Of a stretch of DNA of 64,000 bases, positions 56,750 to 64,000 are shown piece after piece. The notes under the pieces are model-generated. The model was not told the origin of the DNA. It ran no database searches and saw nothing but the letters and a program-made list of their open reading frames with translations. The stretch covers positions 415,047 through 479,046 of the forward strand of contig JNVV01000019.1 of assembly GCA_000733355.1 (NCBI GenBank). The letters run 5' to 3'. Each line of letters starts with the position of its first letter. The first letter of the stretch is position 1. The position numbers were made by a program, and so were the translations under genes. The stretch is from Falciphora oryzae (taxonomy: Eukaryota; Ascomycota; Sordariomycetes; Magnaporthales; Magnaporthaceae).

Positions 56750-56951
56750 CAGCAAACCGAGTGGTTGAACGGGCGCAAACCGTGGTATAAAAAGTACCAC
56801 AACCTTCTTCCACGGGTGAGTCGCTGGTTCGAATCCGTCCTTTGACGGCGATTTAGAGCTATAGTAGAAAACCCAGCTCAAAAATGGGTTTTCGTAACGA
56901 GGCTTGCCCCAAAAGGGCAGCTGAGTGAGCTTTTTGCTTTTTTTTTCCCCC
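56750..56951 (+). mobile_element. tRNA-related SINE-like element (or tRNA pseudogene)
   Basis: A pol III A-box-like string ccgagtggttgaac begins at 56757 and a perfect B box GGTTCGAATCC lies at 56826-56836. The expected 7-bp acceptor stem does not form (cagcagc against ctttgac), so it is not an intact tRNA. Downstream come a hairpin (aaaaccca..tgggtttt, about 56867-56896), a second hairpin (gcccc-aaaa-gggc), and a T-rich tail (about 56931-56946). Head-body-tail order suits a tRNA-derived SINE. Only one copy is seen here and no target-site duplication is clear. Confidence 0.4.
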
Positions 56952-57294
56952 TCCTCTTTCGTCCTGTATGTGCATTGCCTGCCGGGCAGGACCAAGTCCC
57001 AATGCCAATGATATCGGTCAGTATCATCAAATTTACCCCGCCCGTTCCGGTGGGCCGATCGAGGCTACAGCGCTGCCAGCTTTGAATGCAAGCCCCACAA
57101 ATGAATGATACATGCGGGAGCGCCTGCAACCTGGTAATTTTTTTGGCATCAGCCCATCAACAATTCCTGCGACATAAAGCCAAGGCGAAAACGAGTCGAC
57201 CACAACTCCGCACACATCACCGAGCCGTGACAGGAAACGCCCCGCAATCTTTGCTGGCATGGATCATCGAAATGGCGCTCGGTACAATTGAGCA

Positions 57295-60153
57295 ATGTCG
57301 ACCCCCGTTCCAGTGCCGTCCAAGGCGGCCATACGAGCCCTCCGCGGCCTCGTCCTCGGCACCACCTGTACCCTGGCCTTGGTTACCGAAGACCGCCGGC
57401 GCCGGATAAACACCGCCCGCCGGGCCCTCTCCAACGGCGAGAGGCTCAAGTCGTCTGCCCAGTACCACTCCAGCGCTGCCGTCGAGGTGATCACCTCCAA
57501 GGAGGAGGAGGCTTTCCTGCTCGAGTCTCGGCTCTTCCCCCGCCGCAACCCTATCGAGCCTGACCATGGCAGTTCTCGAGCCATCGATAGCCCCAGTGGC
57601 ACGCCGCCGGCTGTTCCAATCCAAGAGAGTGGCGCGGCAGCTACTCGAGCACCAACACGGCCAGCGTTTGGACGACGCCCAAAAACGGCAATCCCGGAGA
57701 AGCAGAAGCAGAAACATGCCATCACACACCCCAAGAAATGTCGAGAAGTCTCTGAAGTCAGGTGCCTCCATAAGCTCGCTGCTGAGATCACCGCGCTTAT
57801 TCAAAGAGGGAAACCACAACAGCTTGGGGATGCTGCAGCTTTGTTAAAACGGACGATCGAGCTACCGGCATCTCGGTCCGAGACTGGTCAGGCCGAGCTC
57901 TTGGAGGTGACGGCTCGGCTTTCCAAAGCATGCCAGGCCGCAAAAAGGATGGACGACGCCTTGACCGTGTTGCGGGCAGTTCTCCGCCTCGGACCGCTGG
58001 ACGAAGAGGTCTACTTTGCGCATGAGCCACTCCCCATAGTGGAAGACACGCTCCTTCGAGACCGACATGCCTTAACACCAAGCGGGCGCTACAAGCTTGC
58101 CGTGGACCTTTATACACCCCATCTGAAGGGGAACCCAAGCCTACGGGGGCCTGAGATGCTCAGAACCGCCAAGAGGCTCATCGAGGCAGGCGTGGATACT
58201 GACCGCTGTACACTCGTCAAACAAATCTTGTTCGAGCGCGTGAACTGGTACCTCGGGGAGCCCGGCGGGTGCGAGTTCCTCCGACGTGTCTTCCATCGCT
58301 TGCACCAGAAGTCCATGTCTGAGGCTGTTGTCCGGTTCTTTGTGAGCTGCAGCCAGTACCACCGACATCTGATGGCCGACAGAGACGAATACTACGGTGT
58401 TTGTGATCTGGTGGTCAAGTGTGTGTCCGAGGCCAACGGATACAGGGCTGCCGAAGTAATCGACTGTCTGCGCACGCAGCAGCCCGCCGACGTCAATATG
58501 CGGGTGGCCTGGGTGAGCGAGCTTCTCTATCTTCACTGGAAGAGGGAGGGCAAATACAGTGAAACTCTGAAGCTGTTTCTCGCTCTCAGAGAAACGGGCA
58601 TCTCCGAGCTGGTCGCGTACCCAGACGGCGTGTACCGAACGATCATCCAGATCGCGCTTGAGGCGGGGGAGGCGTCGGCAGCGCAGGACCACTTCGACGA
58701 GCTCATCGAACACCACCATCAATCCAAAAACAACGTGCGCATCCTGGGGCTATTCGCTCTAGCCCGGGCCAAAGCGGGCGACTGGGTTGCTGTGGATTCG
58801 CTCATTCGGAGGATGTACCCCGCCGGCAGAGTGGTCTCGACACACGGCACGGACGTGTTCGTCCCAATCTTGAAGGAATTTCGAGCAGGCCACACGATCG
58901 AGGAGACGGAAACCTTCCTGAAGTTCGCTTTGAACGATCTCAAGGTCCCGCTGACCAAGTACATGGTCACCCTGATCGCAAACGAGTACGGCGCCGCCCG
59001 CGACGTCAAGTCGTTTCTCGCGTGGATCAAGTACTGCAGTGGCGCCAGCTTTGAGATAGATGCTGCCTTCAGCAATGCCATCTTGACGAGCTGCCGGAAA
59101 CACTGGAAATTCTGCTTCGCGGACCTGTTGCGAGTCCACCGGGCACTACGAGGCTTTGGCGCGGCCTTCACGGACGGAGTAACCGAGAACATAATGACTG
59201 GCGCCGCACTCTCGTCTCCGGCTCCGTTCAGAAAAGTGTCGCTGGCGCTGGCTCTGCGCTCCAGACGGGGGCCTCGGAAGCCTCTGCCGAGGGGCCGCTA
59301 TGACCCAGCAAACGTGGCGACCTCGATGGCAACCTGGATCGAGGTTGGCAGGCCGGACAAAGCGATCCGAACATACAAGTTCATGACCGCGTCGGGGATG
59401 TCGCACTGTCCTAACTGCCTTCGTCTCTACTCGATCGCCGCGATGAAGCTGGGCACGGACAACCTGAACGAGGTCCTTCACACCCTGCAGGGTGTGAAGA
59501 AGACGGGCGTCGACACCAGCGAAGCCATCATTGCGCTTTTCACTGCAGACCTAGAATCGGTCGACCGCGGCCTCGGGGGACGCCACATAGAACGACACGC
59601 TCGCAACGTGCTCCAGGGCTTACAGGAGTACGGACTTGGAACGTCCAGCCAGGTGTTGAACAAGGCGGCCGCGGTTTTTATCAAGACGGGGGATCACGAA
59701 CGGGCCACTGGTCTCGCACTGATGGCGGCAGAGGTGCGCGGGGAAGCCCCTGGTTACAACGTGACCAACTTCAACCTCCTCTTGGAAATATACTCGACCA
59801 CGCAACAGTGGGAGCGGCTATCCAAGCTTGTCGAAGTGGTCACAAACTTCGGCTGGTGGTCGCGGATAGCGGGGAGGCATTCCAACCTCCTCAAGCGCAT
59901 CAAATACCTCGTGCGGGTCGAGAGGGGCAGGCCCGGCGGCCGTGGAGGTCCAGCTCTGGAGTGCCTGGAGACGGCGATGCGCAACATCACGTTACATCGC
60001 GATCGGCTGAAAAAGGAGCAGTTGGAGGTGCAGAAGGGCGTGCTCGACATCATCGCGTCCGCGGCGGAGGATTCTGGATGTGATGTGCGAGAGTCTGAGG
60101 CCCAGCAGGCTGAAGTTGACCAACTGCCGGCCGCGCTTGCGGGGTTCAGCTGA
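57295..60153 (+). CDS. Large helical-repeat (pentatricopeptide-like) mitochondrial protein
   Basis: A single exon of 952 aa. The N-terminus is rich in Arg, Ala and Ser and lacks acids in its first 29 residues (AAIRALRGLVLG), like a mitochondrial presequence. The rest is mostly helical, with repeated PPR-like pairs, e.g. YSETLKLFLALRETGISELVAYPDGVYRTIIQIALEAGE, and ATWIEVGRPDKAIRTYKFMTASGMS followed by CLRLYSIAAMKLG. A helical C-terminal region follows (DRLKKEQLEVQKGVLDI). Known: fungal PPR proteins act on mitochondrial RNA or translation. The exact orthologue is not recognised; TPR-like repeats are the alternative. Confidence 0.75.
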   Translation: MSTPVPVPSKAAIRALRGLVLGTTCTLALVTEDRRRRINTARRALSNGERLKSSAQYHSSAAVEVITSKEEEAFLLESRLFPRRNPIEPDHGSSRAIDSPSGTPPAVPIQESGAAATRAPTRPAFGRRPKTAIPEKQKQKHAITHPKKCREVSEVRCLHKLAAEITALIQRGKPQQLGDAAALLKRTIELPASRSETGQAELLEVTARLSKACQAAKRMDDALTVLRAVLRLGPLDEEVYFAHEPLPIVEDTLLRDRHALTPSGRYKLAVDLYTPHLKGNPSLRGPEMLRTAKRLIEAGVDTDRCTLVKQILFERVNWYLGEPGGCEFLRRVFHRLHQKSMSEAVVRFFVSCSQYHRHLMADRDEYYGVCDLVVKCVSEANGYRAAEVIDCLRTQQPADVNMRVAWVSELLYLHWKREGKYSETLKLFLALRETGISELVAYPDGVYRTIIQIALEAGEASAAQDHFDELIEHHHQSKNNVRILGLFALARAKAGDWVAVDSLIRRMYPAGRVVSTHGTDVFVPILKEFRAGHTIEETETFLKFALNDLKVPLTKYMVTLIANEYGAARDVKSFLAWIKYCSGASFEIDAAFSNAILTSCRKHWKFCFADLLRVHRALRGFGAAFTDGVTENIMTGAALSSPAPFRKVSLALALRSRRGPRKPLPRGRYDPANVATSMATWIEVGRPDKAIRTYKFMTASGMSHCPNCLRLYSIAAMKLGTDNLNEVLHTLQGVKKTGVDTSEAIIALFTADLESVDRGLGGRHIERHARNVLQGLQEYGLGTSSQVLNKAAAVFIKTGDHERATGLALMAAEVRGEAPGYNVTNFNLLLEIYSTTQQWERLSKLVEVVTNFGWWSRIAGRHSNLLKRIKYLVRVERGRPGGRGGPALECLETAMRNITLHRDRLKKEQLEVQKGVLDIIASAAEDSGCDVRESEAQQAEVDQLPAALAGFS

Positions 60154-61952
60154 CGGGCATAGTGCCTGCCGGCCAACCAGGCGGACGATGCACGACATAC
60201 GGCTGCATTGGTCCGAGCCAGCTGGTGTTGACCAATGTCCGGACTCACAACCCATGGACGAGAAGAAGGCCGGCAGGCTCAGGATGCCGTGTGGCACGAG
60301 AGGGAAGAGATCGCGGTTGTAAGACTTGGGCCGCACAGACGGGCGCGCACACGGTTTATTCACAAGCCGTCCACGACATAGAAGACGAATTCGAGCCAAG
60401 CATAACTCAGAATATTGGTTACAACCTTGCATTGGATGGTGAGCACTGGTCTGTGCTGCTGATGCATATCTCGTTTGTCGTCCTTTCTTTTGTCTGAGCC
60501 ATGTAGGCATCCGTTGTTTTATCTTGGGGTGCGTTGGGTGGTGCCAGTCTCGAACAAACAGCATGCAACAGCGCGTCCTCCCAAGTCGCGCACAATCGCA
60601 TCGTTTGATAGCTTGCATATCTAGTAGAGCTAGGCTGGATCTAAGAGGAGCTTAGATACTTGCTACCTGCCATCTGGGGCCTTGGACATGTGGATGAGGG
60701 GTCGGTGCGGGCGGGCATCAAGCCCATGTGGGCGTGGATAAGGGAAGAAGACGATGGATGGCTCGACGGCATTCTCGGGCCGAGAGAGGCAGCACCGCAT
60801 CGATCAAACGCAAACGCAGACGCAGCTGAAAATCGACAAACGAAGGAACGGACGTGTGGGTTTTGATGTGAGATGAAAAAAAAAGGGGGACAAACAGGCA
60901 GTTGATTTGGAGTATTGGGTGGAGAAGATGGATGCTTGTGAATGGAGACACTGCGAGGATGGTGCTGTGGTCACCTGATATCACGGGCGGTGTCGGGACG
61001 CCTTGTGTCGATTGTCGGGTTCTGATGGGTTGGTTCCTGGTACCTGCTTTTTGACGCTTTTGACAGCGCATCTAGGCTGGGCGTGGGCAGGCAAGCTAGG
61101 CTGAGATCATACGCGATTCCCCCCTTTTGACAAACGAAAAAAGACTGGAAAAATCCGGCCCTCTCACATGCCAATCTCAGCCCTCCTGTCAGGGCCGTAG
61201 GGGTTGGGGCAAAGCTCCAGCTTTCCAGAGGGCGAGGCCGCGCGGGTGGGCCCATTCTGTAGGTGGGGGCCACCGCGTTGCAACGACTTCCCAAAGCAGC
61301 GCGAGGGCGGTGGACTGAGAGATGGGACGACATGTGACGATGTGTTTGGCGGTCAGGAAATGACAGGGCCACAATTCGGCCCAGGGCCCAGAGGCAGGCG
61401 CCGGCAGAATCCGCGTCGCATGGCACGATTTGCGGCGCAAATCGACTCGGGAGCAATTTTGGCTTTGCTGGCGAAACACGCAAACAAACGTACGTCGCCG
61501 TCGGAGGATTTTTGTTTCTGTCTGTCTCTGGTGTTTTTGGTTCAGGCTTCAGCGACATTTAACTGCCAACCACGGACTTCGGCAGCAGGAGTTGCAATTG
61601 CGGTTGGTTGGGATATAACGACGGCGACGCTCGTTTGATTCGTGTCAGGACTGGCTCGGTTTTTTTTTTTTTTTTTAAGTGAAGTATCCCTCCTACCCCT
61701 TATTGACGCAACATTTTTTTTCTGCTCCCCTATTGCTCGGATCCATCCCTCCTGCTTGCTCCCTCACCAACAATCCCACCCTCCATCGCTCAACAACCAC
61801 ACCCTCTTTTCCGCAGCAAGACGCCGTCACCCTTACCGTCACCGTCGTTATCCTCCGCCACCGACCGCTCCGCCCGTTTCAACAATTCCCTCGCAACACC
61901 CACCCCCGGGTCCGTCCATTAACTAGCCCCGGTCTCGGCCGAACCCGCCCCC
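60154..61952. promoter_or_regulatory. Intergenic region, upstream of ERG1
   Basis: No supported gene. T17 run at 61660-61676, then about 250 bp strongly pyrimidine/CA-rich on the plus strand (61690-61940), typical of the leader of a highly expressed fungal gene. Confidence 0.55.
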
Positions 61953-63479
61953 ATGACGACCGTCGTCGAGACACAGGATCCCCGCGTGGATCGGCGGACC
62001 AGACACCACGAGGCCGACGTCGTGGTCGTCGGCGCCGGCGTGTTCGGGTGCGCCATCGCATACGCACTAGCAAACCAGGGGCGCAGCGTGCTGCTACTCG
62101 AGCGATGGATGCACGAGCCGGACCGCATCGTCGGTGAGCTACTGCAGCCCGGCGGGGTCGAGTCGCTCAAGAAGCTCGGCCTCGGCCACTGCCTCGACGG
62201 CATCGACTCGGTCCCCTGCTACGGCTACCACGTCATGCACCAGGACGACGAGGTCGCCATCCCCTACCCCCACATCGACGACCAGGGCCGCGTCCTGGTC
62301 GGCGCCGCCGCCAACAAGGGCAAGACCAACGGAGACTACAAGAAGATGGAGCCGCGGTCCAGGCAGCCCGAGGGCCGCTGCTTCCACCACGGCCGCTTCA
62401 TCATGAACCTGCGCAAGGCCTGCCTCGGCCACGAGAACATCACCGTCGTCGAGACCGAGGTCACCGCCACCGTCCAGGGCCAGCACTCGACCCAGGTGCT
62501 CGGCGTCGAGGCCCGCACTACCGACAAGGCCACGGGCAAGAAGCAGGCCGACTGCTTCTTTGGCCAGCTGACCATCATCGCCGACGGCTACGCCTCCAAG
62601 TTCCGCAAGCAGTACATCGGCCGCACCCCCATCGTGCGCTCAAAGTTCTACGCCCTCGAGCTGATCGACTGCCCCCTCCCGCCCCAGGGCTTCGGCCACG
62701 TTGTCATCGGCGAGCACTTCTTGGCCCTGCTGTACCAGATCGGCACCCACGAGACTCGCGCCCTGATCGACGTCCCTGAGAACCTGCCCGCCGCCTCCCC
62801 CGCCAACGGCGGCGTTCGTGGCTACATCACCAAAGTCGTCATCCCCACGCTGCCCGAATCGGTGCGCCCGGCCGCCACGGCCGCCCTCGCCGACGGCAAG
62901 ATCCCCAAGAGCATGCCCAACAGCTGGCTGCCGCCCACCCCGCAGACGGTCCACGACGGCGTCCTGATTCTGGGCGACGCCATGAACATGCGCCACCCGC
63001 TCACGGGCGGCGGCATGACGGTCGCTTTCAACGACGTCCTGATCGTCTCGGAGCTGCTGGCCCCCGCCAACGTGCCCAACCTGGCCGACGGCGCCGCCAT
63101 CCGCGCTGCCATGCAGACCTTCCACTGGCGCCGCAAGCGTCTGACCTCGATCGTCAACGTGCTGGCGCAGGCCCTCTACAGCCTCTTCTCGGGCAACGAC
63201 TGGTGCCTGCGCGCCCTGCGCAAGGGCTGCTTCGCCTACTTCCAGAAGGGCATCGTCGACGAGCCCTGCGCCATGCTGGGCGGCCTGCTCCAAAGCCCGT
63301 CCACTCTCGCATATCACTTCTTCAGTGTCGCCTTCCTGGCACTCTGGCTGCACGCCTGCGAAACCATCGGCTCCCCGCTGGGCCTGTGGAAGCTGCCCAT
63401 GGTCCTGATCGAGTGCGTGCTCGTCCTGTGGAAGGCATGCGTTGTGTTCGTCCCGGTCATGTGGACCGAGATGGCCTAA
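61953..63479 (+). CDS. ERG1: Squalene monooxygenase (squalene epoxidase)
   Basis: A single exon of 508 aa. The FAD ADP-binding fold is at 23-52 (VVVVGAGVFGCAIAYAL...LLLERW), followed by RIVGELLQPGG (59-68), an invariant family box. The DG motif is at 211-212 (IIADGYASKFRK), and the second FAD motif is GDAMNMRHPLTGGGMTVA (341-358). The C-terminal 60 residues are hydrophobic membrane-associating segments. Known: converts squalene to 2,3-oxidosqualene with O2 and NADPH at the ER/lipid droplets, in ergosterol synthesis; target of allylamines. No obvious departure from family residues in the motifs. The start at 61953 is the first ATG and sits 22 residues before the nucleotide-binding strand, as usual. 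Confidence 0.97.
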   Translation: MTTVVETQDPRVDRRTRHHEADVVVVGAGVFGCAIAYALANQGRSVLLLERWMHEPDRIVGELLQPGGVESLKKLGLGHCLDGIDSVPCYGYHVMHQDDEVAIPYPHIDDQGRVLVGAAANKGKTNGDYKKMEPRSRQPEGRCFHHGRFIMNLRKACLGHENITVVETEVTATVQGQHSTQVLGVEARTTDKATGKKQADCFFGQLTIIADGYASKFRKQYIGRTPIVRSKFYALELIDCPLPPQGFGHVVIGEHFLALLYQIGTHETRALIDVPENLPAASPANGGVRGYITKVVIPTLPESVRPAATAALADGKIPKSMPNSWLPPTPQTVHDGVLILGDAMNMRHPLTGGGMTVAFNDVLIVSELLAPANVPNLADGAAIRAAMQTFHWRRKRLTSIVNVLAQALYSLFSGNDWCLRALRKGCFAYFQKGIVDEPCAMLGGLLQSPSTLAYHFFSVAFLALWLHACETIGSPLGLWKLPMVLIECVLVLWKACVVFVPVMWTEMA

Positions 63480-64000
63480 AGAGAAGCTTGGGTGCTCTCA
63501 TTTTCGAGAGACAGCCCCTGGCGCTCACCAGCATCCGTCGTTGTTGCTGTTTCTGCCTAGCATTGTGGTTGCAGTTGTTCTATCGTGTCGTTGGCATTGA
63601 CGTGCCGGCTCGGCACAGAACAAAATGGCCGAGCCCCAGGCGCGATGCGTCTCGCACGGCCCCCGCTCTGTGTTGTCTATCACCGACGAGGGCTGATGGA
63701 ACGGTTCCTCAGACTTTTATGACGCCGCTCCCGGTCGTGTTCTCTTACCAATACCCCTTCGGCTTCGGACGTCTCGTGCCCAAGCCCGTTTTCCCCTAAA
63801 CTCTCCTCCACATGAGGTGCAGTTACTTTTCAACCCACACATATTCTGGCAAGCCAAAGGCAGCACTAGGCAAAGAGTGGCGAGAAACGCTGGTGCCAAA
63901 ACAAAACACCACACAACATGCGCCGCGCACCACACATTTGCGCAAACCTCAGGGTGGCTAGCTCTTGTTTCTCCGCCCCCGGAAGCGCGCCCCCGTCTTG
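63480..64000. other. 3' flank of ERG1, no gene seen
   Basis: About 520 bp to the window end. Only short open frames without protein-like composition. Confidence 0.5.

Larger units (their letters stand above)
56160..57294. other. Intergenic between the carrier and PPR-like genes, with assembly gap
   Basis: Holds the 247-N gap (56450-56696), a tRNA-related SINE-like element (about 56750-56950) and the promoter of the PPR-like gene. No protein-coding gene seen. Confidence 0.55.

Noticed and set aside
56750..56850. Intact tRNA gene
   Set aside because: The B box is perfect, but the 7-bp acceptor stem does not pair and the T stem contains a mismatch.
57295..60153. Biosynthetic cluster spanning the PPR-like gene and ERG1
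   Set aside because: ERG1 is a primary-metabolism sterol gene; no other pathway, transporter or regulator genes for a cluster are adjacent.

Overview
The window is genomic DNA from a filamentous ascomycete, most likely a Sordariomycete. Magnaporthales is my best guess, from the overall look of the Ras and FOX2 proteins; it is not proven. The evidence is: GC-rich coding DNA; short introns (about 55-270 bp) with GT..AG ends and CTAAC-like branch sites; single-copy eukaryotic housekeeping genes on both strands with no operons; 5' leaders rich in pyrimidines or CA; and typical fungal families (FOX2, NTE1, NBP35, ERG1, IMP2, eIF2alpha, SYLF, ECM11). Two runs of N (342-486 and 56450-56696) are assembly gaps.

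Layout, left to right: a chromodomain/zinc-cluster protein (minus, 89-3450); a Ras GTPase (minus, 5016-6109); a 4.8 kb gene-poor stretch; a MoaB/CinA-fold protein with two microexons (minus, 10960-12418), divergent from a GMF-family actin regulator (plus, 13027-13827); NBP35 (minus, 14082-15113), divergent from an ECM11-domain protein (plus, 17137-18912); a TDA10-type P-loop kinase (minus, 19393-20511), divergent from the peroxisomal beta-oxidation enzyme FOX2 (plus, 21496-24696); an RBR ubiquitin ligase with an internal membrane segment (minus, 25341-27551); and an F-box protein (plus, 31139-32560).

From 33.8 to 37.1 kb the character changes. This part holds a small membrane protein whose conserved-looking tail is out of frame, a small secreted cysteine protein with tandem YDWYC repeats (minus, 35299-35601), possible coding debris, and a necrosis-inducing-like (NLP) gene broken by an inversion (36592-37111). 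I read it as a small accessory, effector-like island inside housekeeping DNA.

After another gene-poor stretch come a SYLF-domain protein (plus, 41432-43847), the phospholipase NTE1 (minus, 45755-50599) divergent from eIF2alpha (plus, 51578-52786, with an 8-nt microexon), mitochondrial inner membrane protease subunit 2 (plus, 53557-54221), a mitochondrial carrier (plus, 54929-56159), a tRNA-related SINE-like element beside an N gap, a PPR-like mitochondrial protein (plus, 57295-60153) and squalene epoxidase ERG1 (plus, 61953-63479).

Most genes are independent housekeeping units. Three neighbours near the right end (IMP2, carrier, PPR-like) are all mitochondrial, and FOX2, NTE1 and ERG1 are lipid-metabolism genes, but nothing suggests a biosynthetic cluster. 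I found no complete transposon, CRISPR array, rRNA or intact tRNA. The items most worth checking are the multi-cysteine chromodomain protein, the inverted NLP, the frame-broken small membrane protein, the microexons, and the lack of a recognisable peroxisomal targeting tripeptide on FOX2.
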